DNA of 64,000 nucleotides from contig OV884011.1 in NCBI GenBank assembly GCA_930367205.1, positions 144,209,937 to 144,273,936 on the forward strand. Direction: 5' to 3'. The stretch is from Acanthosoma haemorrhoidale. Its lineage: Eukaryota; Arthropoda; Insecta; Hemiptera; Acanthosomatidae. The notes below the pieces were generated by a model that was not told where the DNA came from, made no database searches, and was given only the letters and a program-made list of their open reading frames with translations. Below are positions 46,173 to 57,778 of this stretch, in pieces (position 1 is the stretch's first letter; each line of letters opens with the position of its first letter). The position numbers and the translations under genes are program-made.

Positions 46173-49100
46173 AATGCATGATGATCTGAGATATTTACTA
46201 TCACTTTATATTGTCACTTAAAATGCCACTAATAGTGGAGGCCATAACACAGCAGTAAGTGACCATAGAAACCCTCATTTTATCACTTGGGTGCTGTCTT
46301 TTTTGTCCGTTCCGGTCTTAGTGAGTCCTTTGTTCAAACTAAACACATGAAATTTTACGTAGAAATTCTCATATAGAAATCACAAAGGCCCTAAAATTAC
46401 AGCCATTAAATAAGACCTAGGGCTAATTAGCTGCTAATTATGATGTGGTCTGGAGTAGGGTAACAAATTATCGACCTAATTAACAAGATATTATTTTGTG
46501 ATTACAAAAAGTCATGAAAATTCGTGTTTATTTTTAGTGGCATCGTATTTTGCATGGTACTTATTAGGTCTGCGAAAGAGATTAGCCCATCGGTATCAGG
46601 GCTGTAGACCTCTTCATAGCATGATAGTCCTCTTTCTCCAATCTTTAATTCCCTTCGTTATATTATTGCGTTGGCGTGTTATGAGGAACATGTTACGCGG
46701 ACACACCTCATGGGCAGGTATTTCAGTCCCTCAGAGTAGTCCATCTGCTCCAGGAACATCACGGAGGAGTCCGAATTAATAGCTGCAATTGAGCTTTGAG
46801 CCAGGGATTTTGTTTGTAGAAAAAGAAAGGAATACTTTTTTATAATTTATTGTAATTATTTTTGCTTAAAACTGTAATGCTTTAAGGAGGCAAGCATTTC
46901 ACACCACATAATTGTACAAAACTGGAGGCTTATTGGCATATCAGCTTATTCTCTACAAAATTCCACTTAATTAAAGCTTACAAAACAACAATTTTTCCTA
47001 AACGTGGAGAATCTGTAGTCCAATGGGAGACTGATAAAAAGAATCACGAATAATCCATGATTAGCAGAACTTAGCGTAATTTAGTCGTATGCAAATCCCC
47101 TTTAAATGGTTTTTACGAAGACAATTTTAACTTTTATCTAAACTGCCACGAAATCACTTAACCTATACATTTTTTTTAATTATCGCTTCCTATTTAACAA
47201 AAACGTGACAACGTTGAAACGCCCCCCCCCCCCTACAAAATTCACTCCTCCCCTAATCAGAACTGGACCATAGTCCAAATAAACTTTTCCGTTGGAGTTG
47301 AGGTCTGCTATTCAACATCCTAAAGTTTCGGGCATCATTTACGTTACACTCTGTATACACAATGTACTTAGTTAATCTAGCTTAATAAGATAGGATGAAC
47401 TAGTTATGACCAATCCCCAAGTACAAAACAACGCGGCCCGCCATACTCCAACTAAGCTAGGATGTAGCTAAAGCTAGCCAACTTGTGACTCGCTAAGTGA
47501 GTTTAAGCGTTAGAAAGTCGGCATTACAAGGGTGAAGTGTGTGCACGGAGAATCGACAATTAACTGGCCGCCGCTTCGAGTGCGGAACCTTGCTTCTAAA
47601 GCCTTATCTGTGCTTTCCTTTTTTTTTTTGCCTGTTCCTTCCTTTTTCCATTGTTTCTTTTTTTTTTTTTTTTTTGCAGGATTTTTTTGTCTGCAAATTT
47701 TCTTCCTTAACAAGAAATTCCACTGCTAAAGTTGTACTCGTGCTTCGGTACGTTGCACGTTGCTTCCATATACTTGACTTCTGAGTAAAAATATTTTTAT
47801 GTTTCGTGTAATGTTTCTTACGTAAAATTTACATTAATGATTTTTTGATTAACATTGATTGATTCTCAACAAATATATATATATAGCAGTTAATTTTTTT
47901 TAACAATTAGAGAGTACCTATTCCTTTTTAATCATAATCATACATCCTTTTTGAATTTTAAATACAATTGAATTCTTTTGATTAATACTCACACAAACAT
48001 GATTTTATGATAAAAAATGGTTTAGTAAATTAATAGATCTAAAACTAGGCAACTAAAAGGATCACAAATAACAAGAAATTGATAATTAAAGTTATGAATC
48101 TCATTGTGAAAATGTGAATTTACTGTATGTAGAAATCAATAACGGTAGTCAATAAAGGTAAAAACTTGAGCCAACTTTAATCTTGAGTAAAAAAGGTTAC
48201 TCTTACTAATATTGTTTGATATCATCTAATAAATGAATGAAATTCATTTTAAAAAATAATATACATAAAGATTGTATTTTCTCTAACCTTTCTCAAGAAT
48301 GCGTTTTCTCAGTGATTCCAATTTTACACAATACTTCCTTGAAATAGGGATCTGTTAAGAGGACCAGCCTTTACAATAAAATACAGTAACGTGGAGGTAT
48401 GATAATGGGTGTCCTTTTGTGTTTTATCGTGAAGTACTCTTCGCTGGTTGTTATTTTGTTTTTTAGTTGTGAATCAATTTATTAATATGAAAACATAATT
48501 GAGTCTTAATGAATACTTTTTAAAACTTATTAAGTTTTCAAAAAGTTGGCAATTTAGTTATGACCATGGATTTAATTCGATGATTAAATCATTCAAAAGT
48601 TTGTGTAAATGTATACATTTATGATTTATTTGGTTTGTTCTTATGAACTTCAGGCCAGAAGAGGGAGCTCTCTAAAATAAAAGCAAACGTTTAAATGTTT
48701 TTCGTTTAGAATAGAAGCTGACAATTATTGAGCAAACCTCCCAGGCGTAATGCCATTAATTTTATTTTTTATGTTTGAACAAGTATTTTTATTCACCTGC
48801 ACGCATATTTTTTTGTTTTGTAAAAAATCTAATTATTTATTTTTTGTTTGGGAGCTTTCGGCAACGACGGACAAGGCGAACTCGCCGCTTTAATCCGCGT
48901 CACTTAACACCTCCCGAAGTTTACTTTTTATATCCGTGCCGTCCCAAAAGAGGCGACCTGAAGGCACCAGAAGAGAACGGATTCCAGATGGAGGTCCGTG
49001 CTCGCATTCTTCTGCCTTTGATCCGCCGCTGCCGACAGCACTCGACCGCCAAGTGGATCATCCATCCAGTAGCGCTCTGATGCGCTCGGTTGCCGATGAC

Positions 49101-50892
49101 GCTCATCCATCATCGGTTTGGCAATCTGTCAGAGGTCGGTCACTCAGCAAACATTTGCTCCCTTTTGCCCAATAGCCTTTTCTTAGCCTTCGTAGCCTTG
49201 ATGACTGAATCGATCTGAATTGTCGAACCAGTACTTCACTGCATTCTGGACAACGAAGATTACCTTTTGGTTTAGATAGAAGAAGGAAAAGTATGAGAAT
49301 TGAAATTAAACAAGTGAAAATCTTTAGAAGGTACTACGGTTTATATTTGGGTAGTTCAAGCTCTCCCAACTATTTTTTTATGGACAAAAGATCTATAAAC
49401 AACATTTCACCTATTCAGGAATGATAAGGACTACAATTTAAAACTAAATCCATAAAAAATTACATTTTAGAACCATATGTATTTTATACGTTTAAAATTA
49501 ACATAATTCAAGCAATAGAATGTAGTGAGACTTACTTAGAAGGATTTCCTGAATAAAAAAATTGAAAAAACAAACAAAAGAATATAACAATAAACCTGGG
49601 AACGTTAATGTATATTTGGAGACATATTGACATATTTTTGTAGGTACCAAATTTGTAACTTTACTGCAAAAACATATTAAAATGTATAATATGACAATTT
49701 ATTAAATGCAAACGAATGTAATTTAAACAAAAAACCCTTAATCTGATGTTTATAAAGTAAACAAGTCATTACTGTATTGGGGGGGGGTCCGTTTTGTTGT
49801 TTTACGTGGCTAAAAAATCTCATTTCATATTTAAATCATTTTTGATTAAAAAAAAAAAAGAGGGCTACTGATTTATTTTATAGGAAATTTATGATGGTAT
49901 CAAAAAAAGTTATTCAAAGGAAACCTACTGTATTTTTGATAAGGAATGCCCTATAGTTTTTTCATGAGCATTTAAATATTATTTAGAAATGTCAACACAA
50001 CGGTTGGACTATTCAGATCGATAGATTGCTATGATTCTATAATTATATTACGTGGCTATATAATAAGGTGGTATACAAATTGAATTAATTTTTGGTATGA
50101 TAAAAAAACAAGTGCTAATGATACCTGACGCTAGGCATACGTTTAAATTCCATGCTCTTAAATAGCAATAAATCCGTGGGATTAGATTTTAGTCGATTTG
50201 GCTAAGGTTGATGATAACATTATGTTTATGTACCCGATGTTTGTTTGTTATCAAACTTATTTATAGACGACCTAACATCCGGCATTATCATATGTGCCCG
50301 CGTAAGGTCCTTCAAAGTACTCTACCTAGAGATAATTCGCTCCGTGTCTTATTGTTATTAAGGACAGAAGTTATCAAGGAACCTTAACTTTGGTCTTAGT
50401 GAGCAACTTTTTCTATACAGGCGCTTCTTAAACACAAGCATTGGACCATTTTATGTGGCATGCTGTATTGACTCATAGTCGCATAGTCCACAGTCTTTTA
50501 ACCCTGTGTTATTTTGTAGCGTTAACCTAAAGTTGGATTACCAGAAGGAATTCCTTAGTTAAAACGGTGCCAATTTTCAACTTTGTTAAGTGCACCTTGC
50601 TTTTTAAGTTAATGGTATAATCTACATCATAAAAATTGAATGCCTTAGTTTCACCTTGTTTTTATTAGTATTAAGTTTTTTTTTTATCGATATGATAACT
50701 AGTAATTGTGTAAATTCGTAATAAAGAAAATTTAAATAATAGGTAAGAGAATAGCTGGTAGAGAATAGGTTGGATGGCCAAATCGTCTTGGGCTTATAGA
50801 CCGTTATGTTTTTTTTTTTCATTTAGTCTTGATTTTCTTTTGTAGATTATTGTATGAAAAATATATTTATTTTTTTAAATCTTTTTTATTTT
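46173..50892. other. non-coding stretch with a GC-rich island
   Basis: No gene recognised. It contains a C12-type run (about 47221), a long T tract (about 47660-47677) and a CpG-containing GC-rich island at 48855-49175, listed separately. Confidence 0.5.
48855..49175. other. GC-rich island of unknown nature
   Basis: About 320 bp clearly richer in G, C and CpG than its surroundings, with open frames on both strands and none recognisable. It could be a host first exon or promoter, a foreign insertion or an unfamiliar repeat. Confidence 0.45.
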
Positions 50893-50970
50893 TATTGTGC
50901 TAAAATTACAATCTGTCTTATTAGGCAATAATTAATTGTGGTAAATGTTCTCATTCATACCATATTTACG
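50893..50970 (-). mobile_element. LINE A 3'-end copy F
   Basis: Very short reverse-oriented copy of the end of the family A 3' UTR. The complement reads CGTAAATATGGTATGAATGA and ends TAGCACAATAAA. Its truncation falls exactly at the second UGUAAAUA motif, whose first base is changed. Confidence 0.75.
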
Positions 50971-51057
50971 TATGAAAAATCTAAAACCGATATCAGCAGT
51001 TTTGATAACTTATTGGCTAGATGATTTGAAATATTTCTTTGAGTAGCCTTCTGTAAA

Positions 51058-51080
51058 CCGCAAATATCGAGGTCTTACTG
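51058..51080 (-). repeat. pogo/Tigger-type terminal repeat (right orientation)
   Basis: Its complement begins CAGTAAGACCTCGATATTTG, a form of the same pogo/Tigger end as at 45196, and TA follows at 51081. It lies 5.9 kb from that end, too far for an intact Tigger, so it may belong to another element or to one expanded by insertions. Confidence 0.5.
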
Positions 51081-51082
51081 TA

Positions 51083-53924
51083 GAACTGTACACAATCATA
51101 TGATTTGTATTGCTAGTCCTGTCGGGGGCGATAAACTCGAAAATCAATCAGATATGAAATATGATGGGCATGTGCTCTGTTCAGGAATAAACGTAAACTG
51201 ACGCTGAAAGCTCAAAGCAAACTTCAGCTGTAAAAGATGCACCTGTTACAGTTATTCAAAACAGCAGATAATTATAAGCGTATGCTTTGTAACTTCAAAG
51301 CACTGAAAATATTCATGCTAGAAGCTAGATAATATTTAGATGAAGACCTTTTATTTGTAAGAGCCTCACAAATTTGGTTAATGTTTTATTATCGAAATCA
51401 TTAAAATATGTATTTAACTCTTTACAATATTAATTTCAAATTTTTGCGTATAGCAAACTATTTTCTCACTCTAATTACGTTTAGTTCCTCAGATTTAAAA
51501 TGCTTGAACCACATAGGAGTCATTGAGAAGACTGAGTCTATGACAGCCAACAGCTACTAGAAATCCTCTGATGGTTTTGATAAATAGTCCATTCATTAGA
51601 ACACCATCTGCTCCACCTGTTAGGTACTAAATGTATGACAATAAAAAATGTTTACAATTTTTAATAGTCATGAGAAAAATAAAAGGAATATGTGTATTAA
51701 ATGTTTTATATTAAAATTTAGTTCTCTGTAGTGTATTGGGTGGACAATGCGATTAACTTATTACGATGATCACCGATTAAACTCTACTTCCATACCGGTC
51801 TTGTGACTTAATATTGTAATTTTTATTTCAGTTTTTCCTTGGTCCACCCAGTGTGTCTCATTTTCGGTAGTCTTTTCCTGCGATTATGCGATACAGCAAG
51901 AAAGGGATCTTCAGTTGACTATGAAATAGAAATACCTTCCTTTAAGGTACCACAAACTACGAGCACCTGATTCGTTGATCGACAATATATTGTGATTGTA
52001 ATCTTAATTACTCTGAAAAAATAGTGGAATTATATTTTATGATTGAGCAGCTTAATGGATGACTTTTTTTTTTTTAGAGGGACCTGAGCCACAGAAAACG
52101 TAGAACTAACAGAATGAATAAACTGTTAGACGCAAACTGTTGGGATAGTTTTATAGGAACAGGGCACATAAAAATCAGGGAACCAAAACGGGCTCAGATT
52201 TTATGACTGGTACGTGAAGCTGAGTGTGTTCCAAGTCTAGTTAGTAGTCTATTCAGGAAACTTATTCACTGGGTGTTACACTACACATATAGTACAGAGT
52301 CCGTTGCATTCCATCTTTGGCTAGCTTATAGTTCTCTCTCATATCAGCTTTCACGAGAATACCGGGAATTCCTGTCGAGTCATTGACTCGTACGATCCTA
52401 TTATTTGACCGCGTGATGGAGCAACAATCAAAAGTATTTCAGGTTTCAAAGTCTTTTCAACCCAATACACAATCCCATGGGCCGGGTAAATAGGAAGAAA
52501 AGGTTGCGTGGCTCAAAAAATGACAGCTTAGACATTCTACATTTTTGCCTGTATGTCATGAAACTAATCCTACATCTAAAATTACATTTTAAATTTTATT
52601 GCAATTGTGCATTGTAAATAACACGGATTTCCTGTGGGATAAGAAAAAATAACGGAATGCATACAAAAATGTGTAAAAAAAAAAAAAATACAGGAAAACA
52701 TAAATGAGTTAAAGGTTTTGTTACAAGATCGGCTTGGGTGAGAGAAAAAGAGTTGTTAGGTTTTCATCGAGTTTATTACTGTAAAGCGTTTCGAACCAAG
52801 GCTATCTCCCAACAAAACTTTAAAATCAATTATATATTTAAGTTTCGAATTCAGAAACTTAAAGGAAGTGGAGGTTGTCAGGTTATAAATCGAACACTTG
52901 CAGATGTAGTTTAGAACTGTAATATTAAACATATGTACACATTAGCTCGCGCTACAAATATTAAAATAGACAAATAAAACTTAAAACTAACCTGAATCAA
53001 TACAATTATAAGCGTTGATACTTGTCTTAACAAGAGTACAGCTATTCACCAGGTTTTCAGCTCGGAGCTTCCTTTGATACTAGCGCCCTCTGTAGAGACA
53101 CCTAACATATGTAGCGTAGTATGGCGGTAACGTTCAAACTTAAATATATTTAGCACTAACTTTGACCACACAAACAAATGTATTACACCGAGTACAAGCT
53201 AATGCAAAATCTCTTATTTTGTACATGTGCTTATGCATTAGTGTAATTCTGAGACAATGGGTTTTGACCTTGTGGATAAATTTTCATATTGTCTTTAGTT
53301 TAATGTGTACATGTTTCAGTGACATAAAATTCATATTCAACTTTATTTTGCATAATAGTACCAATTAATCTTTTATTTTCATCACTTGTTGTTTGCATTT
53401 CATATTTAATGAAACTAATGATGAAATTTCGTAGTAATTAAAATATATTTTATTGGCATTCCCTTCGAAAAAATATTATTGTCCAAGTTCGTAAGGATGT
53501 TCAACAAATGTTATGGCAGTACAAAACAATTATATATCTAACTTAACATACCTGCTTCTTATTTGTACGCCAAATGTAATAAATTTTAAAATTAATTAAT
53601 CACTGGTTAATATTTCAGAAAAGCGACCACTTTGGCTGAGAACGAGTCGGTAATTAATGCCCGGCTAACAGATTAATAATTGATGTTCGTGATCGGAGCA
53701 ATCAGATTTAATTGCTACTCGGCTCCTGTATTTTAAATCAGGCCGTTCTGAAAACAAACCTCCCATTACAGACAGCATTAGTAGCTGCTAGGATAATTTT
53801 AAACTAAGTAATCACTCTCCGTTTGTTTTAATTATTTACGAATTAATTTCAATCCGAGTTATTAATTTCCAGAGATGTATTTAACGCAGGCTTTAATTTA
53901 CTATGTATATATCTCATTAAAATG
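51083..53924. other. non-coding stretch, TAAT-rich block at 53600-53900
   Basis: No gene recognised. 53600-53900 has many TAATTA/TTAAT strings in a moderately complex context and resembles a homeodomain-rich regulatory block. CTAGCGCCCTC near 53082 also occurs near 3703. Confidence 0.4.
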
Positions 53925-53987
53925 ATTATCACTCTCTTAATTTAATAGATATATAATATATATATAGTAAATTAAGTGAGTGATAAT
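53925..53987. repeat. 20-bp inverted repeat hairpin
   Basis: Arms at 53925-53944 (ATTATCACTCTCTTAATTTA) and 53968-53987 are inverted copies with one mismatch, separated by an AT-rich loop of 23 bp. Possibly a small MITE remnant. Confidence 0.7.
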
Positions 53988-56923
53988 TAGGTATATAATT
54001 ATTAACCTCGTTATAATAGAAACCCCAGAATTCCTGATACAATTAGTTTTGTGGTAAAATACATTATATAATATATTTCGTATAAATTGTGTCTACCCAT
54101 TTATATCACAGTGGTATCAATTATCGCTATAAATTATCATAGCATACACTAATTTTTGGATAAGTTAAAAGGCAATGACAGGAATTAGAAGGCCCCTAGT
54201 TCGAGTCACACCCATTTTATTTGTATTTTATTTCATTGTATTATATTTATTCATTTTTGTTTTCAATTTTAATAATGACCTCTCTAAAAATATCCAATAA
54301 AAATTAAGACTACTCATAAGTATACATTATTCCAGATGGTAGATTTTTTTGAATACATCTTTTGTAAATATGGCAGTTAGTTCATGGCCTAAGCAGTCAA
54401 ACGTTTTTGTTTTTTTTAATTAATCAAAGATAAATACCAATAAACTAGATGATGAAAACAATTATAAATGTTTTAACATTTAAAACAAATAAAAATACGA
54501 ATTGAAGAAGACATAGAGAGACCAAGAAATGAACGCACATGACCTGTAATTTGCTGTAAACAAAAAACTGCACCACACGTTCAGTTAAATAAATAACTAC
54601 CAAATAATTCAACCATTGGTTAGTAAACGATTTAATTAATTATAACATTAATATACAGTTAGAGACTCTCGTACGTAATCTTCACATAGTGAAATTAATG
54701 GTTGCATGATAGCATCTTCTGGCTTCCTATAACATCTTCTTCTCTACGTCTTAAGGGTTCAAGGGTTCTAGGGGTTGTTGTAAGGGAGGTTCGTTTTAAA
54801 ATTTTAACATTGATTATCGAAATATAACAGCACTAATCCATTAAATAAGTAAAACCATTGAAACTAGTAGGAAGCTTTCCTGACACGGGAATGAGAAGCG
54901 TACTTTAAAAATCAGACCGATACCTTACTTTTTTTGCATGAATATTCACTTATTGCAGCCTTCCTATCGGCTAGACACAGAATCCATAGGTTTCTTGAGT
55001 TTCCACGTTCATTTAAAATTTTATATTTATTGCAATACTTTAGCAAAACCACACGCTAATATCTCCAAAAAAACAGACGTAAGGATTCACTATACATGTT
55101 TCTTAGTCGACCCTTCCTCTTTGCGATCAATTTTAAACAGCCCGAAAAATACTCGTCAAGCTGAATGTAGTTTATTGGATGAAATATAAACTACAAGGTG
55201 TAAAGTCTGTTCAATGTTAGTATGGACCCAGTAAGTACGCGTGTACGGGACTTCTCAACGGGGTCTGTTACATACGAAATGTTTTATTTAAAAATACCAC
55301 AGCTCCAGACTACCGATAAAATACCCTTTTATTATAATATATTAATTCAAGTATAAAATGTCGCCCTTACAGTTAGCAAGAGCTGGGCCGGCCTAGGCTT
55401 CAACCCCGCTCCTCGCTAAGGATGAAAGATGTTGAATATATGAATATTTGATATTCCTCTTTTTATTTCCAGGAGAGGCGGGCAACCCAGGGAACTTACA
55501 GTCATAATTTAAAGGCATCCCATAAAAACATTTCAATCAGGGATACGTTTATCAAAATATTACAATAAATATATGTATATAGCTCATAACAGCTTCCTGG
55601 ACTGAAAACGGGAACGGATTTTATTGAAATTTTCAGAACTTTTCTTTCTTTCTTATTTTATAGTATGTCTGTAATTTTATGTTTACTATCATGTTAGCTG
55701 AATATACCAACTGTACGACGATACCAGAATATCTGCAAACCGCAGCAGCTACTTTGGCCTGAGATTCTACTTGTCACGTAGATTTTATTACAAGGAGAGC
55801 AAAAATTCTTCTGTACCTAATACGCATAGTTCTCACGTACGGTGCTGAGACCTGGACGACCAATGCAGTGTCATAATTTCAAAATATCATAATTTTTGAA
55901 AGAAGGAGAATCTTCGGACCAATCCTTATCAACGGAAAATTTATAACTCTATGGCGAGCCCAACATTGTCTCCATGTTAATGAGACTTTCATATAAAATT
56001 ACACGTTTTTAGGTCAAACAGAGATTTTAGGTTTGGAAAACCTAATTATAATTATAATACCTAATAATTTCCTAAAGAGCTAATTTCCAGCAGGTCTGCC
56101 CACTTCGGGGAAAAGAGACTCACCCAAAAACAAAGTTGTGACTACAAAGTACTAAGACTAAGATTTAACCAACTGCTGATTTCATTAATCACGGTTTATG
56201 AAGCACCCTTGGCATTTATTGGCCGGATTAAGTGTCCAATGAAGAGATCTGGCAGGGTTAATAAATAAATTTAGCTAAAATCTAAAATACTAAATTACAC
56301 ATTTATTTGTAATACATAGTAATTAACATGCCTCTTCATTAGCATAAGGCAATATTCCAACTAACATATCCGCTCGTACAAAAAGAAGGGTACTGCGAAT
56401 GACAGTGTCAAAGGACATAGTGAAGTCTAAGTCAAGGGCTTACAGTTTGTGATGGTCAATGAAAGGATGTAGCAGCCTACGGTACGGCCTCAGCTGTAAG
56501 CTAAGGTAAAACTCTGCCTGTTCACTGGGCTGTGACAGAGTGTGAGAGGGAACTATGCGACGTGAATAAATCACTGGAGCCGTTTTGAAGGAGAAAAAGA
56601 AAATGACGACGAGGATAGGAATGATATACGCGCCACTAATTGCACCTGATTTACGTTGCTGCTTGTAGGCGACCAGTCTTCCTCAAGATGGATGCAAGTG
56701 CAGCCTCTGCCCGTCCTCGGGGTCTGCCTCCTCGATCTGTTCTCGCTCAGGAATAAAGTCTTATTTATCTCGCCAGGAAACAGACCGGCCCCCTACGCTT
56801 ATGCATCATCTCCGCGGTACAAATATTTCTGCGGGATATTACGAAGACTAGGCGTGTGATTCATGGTTTTCCCAAATTTATATACCGGATACAGGCCACT
56901 TATTTATTTGTTTACGAGAGTCT
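53988..56923. other. non-coding stretch
   Basis: No gene recognised. A GC-rich patch at about 56640-56840 has an open frame without family character, preceded by an acceptor-like CTGCTTGTAG. This is too weak to call an exon. Confidence 0.45.
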
Positions 56924-57113
56924 GGAGTAGATTGATGCTGTACCGAATGTGCAAGACCGTAGGTTACAGCTCTCTAGAATCGAAACAGCGTGAATTCGAT
57001 TCTTTCCTTTTAAACATCTTGAAGGCCTTATGTAACACAAGACCTCGATCGGTGTAAGAAAAGTGACTATTTATTATTAATAATAATTAATAATATTTTA
57101 TTTAAATATTTTT
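56924..57113 (+). repeat. left arm of a long inverted repeat
   Basis: About 170-190 bp nearly identical to the reverse complement of 57608-57778. I count about five substitutions and two small length differences by eye. The arm contains an open stretch (YRMCKTVGYSSLESKQ...FLLNILKALCN) ending in a stop, followed by an AT-rich tail. The other arm encodes almost the same peptide. The spacer is about 490 bp. Confidence 0.85.
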
Positions 57114-57607
57114 CCTTTTACCGTTTAATTATGAACTTTTTTTTTTTTTTTCCTTAGCTCTCAAACTTATAAAATAGGATGTGGGAAAATTATTTTGGGC
57201 TAATGAGTGCCTTTCACTAAGGGGAGTCCCCCATTTGAAGGATGTATGAGAAGGATATAGGGTGGGGTATGCCTAAAGGAGGCGGGTGGAATCAGGAAGG
57301 TAGTGAGAGTCTACCGAGGGTGTAATTATGAACTAAATTGTATTTTTTAAGATAAACATAATCAAAATAGTACAGTATCCGAGTGAAACCTTTAAAAAAA
57401 AACAATGAATTGAAATCGGCTTAAACGACATTAAATGAGCAATTTCTACTGTTGGCTTCCAAAACCTCATTTGTTAGATTTTATGTTATTTTTTCCTCAT
57501 TTAATGTGTCCCTGACCATGAGGAAAAATCATTAATGTGAAATCTATAATTGCTTCAGAGTTGTGACCTATGAAATACTGCGATATTAATATAGTTATTA
57601 ATATAAT
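57114..57607. other. spacer of the long inverted repeat
   Basis: A T17-type run near 57138, a piece shared with 11256-11298 in reverse, and a G-rich block (GGGTGGGGTATGCC) near 57260. No gene seen. Confidence 0.5.
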
Positions 57608-57778
57608 AAATAAAATATAAATTATTAATAATAAATAGCCACTTTTCTTACACCAATCGAGGTCTTGAGTTACATAAGGCCTTTAAGATGTTTAAAAGGA
57701 AAGAATCGAATTCACGCTGTTTCGATTCTAGAGAGCTGTAACCTACGGTCTTGCACATTCGGTACATCAACCTACTCC
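57608..57778 (-). repeat. right arm of a long inverted repeat
   Basis: Reverse complement of 56924-57113, ending CCTACTCC. Its minus-strand open frame matches the left arm's peptide except near the end (SRPRLV for TRPRSV). That frame continues upstream into unrelated sequence. Confidence 0.85.

Noticed and set aside
47630..47730. Lysine- or phenylalanine-rich open frames
   Set aside because: Produced by a long T homopolymer tract.
54195..54215. Box B-like AGTTCGAGTCA
   Set aside because: Two mismatches to the consensus and no box A upstream.
56656..56859. GC-rich open frame with an acceptor-like site
   Set aside because: No donor site and no protein family resemblance; only noted in the stretch description.
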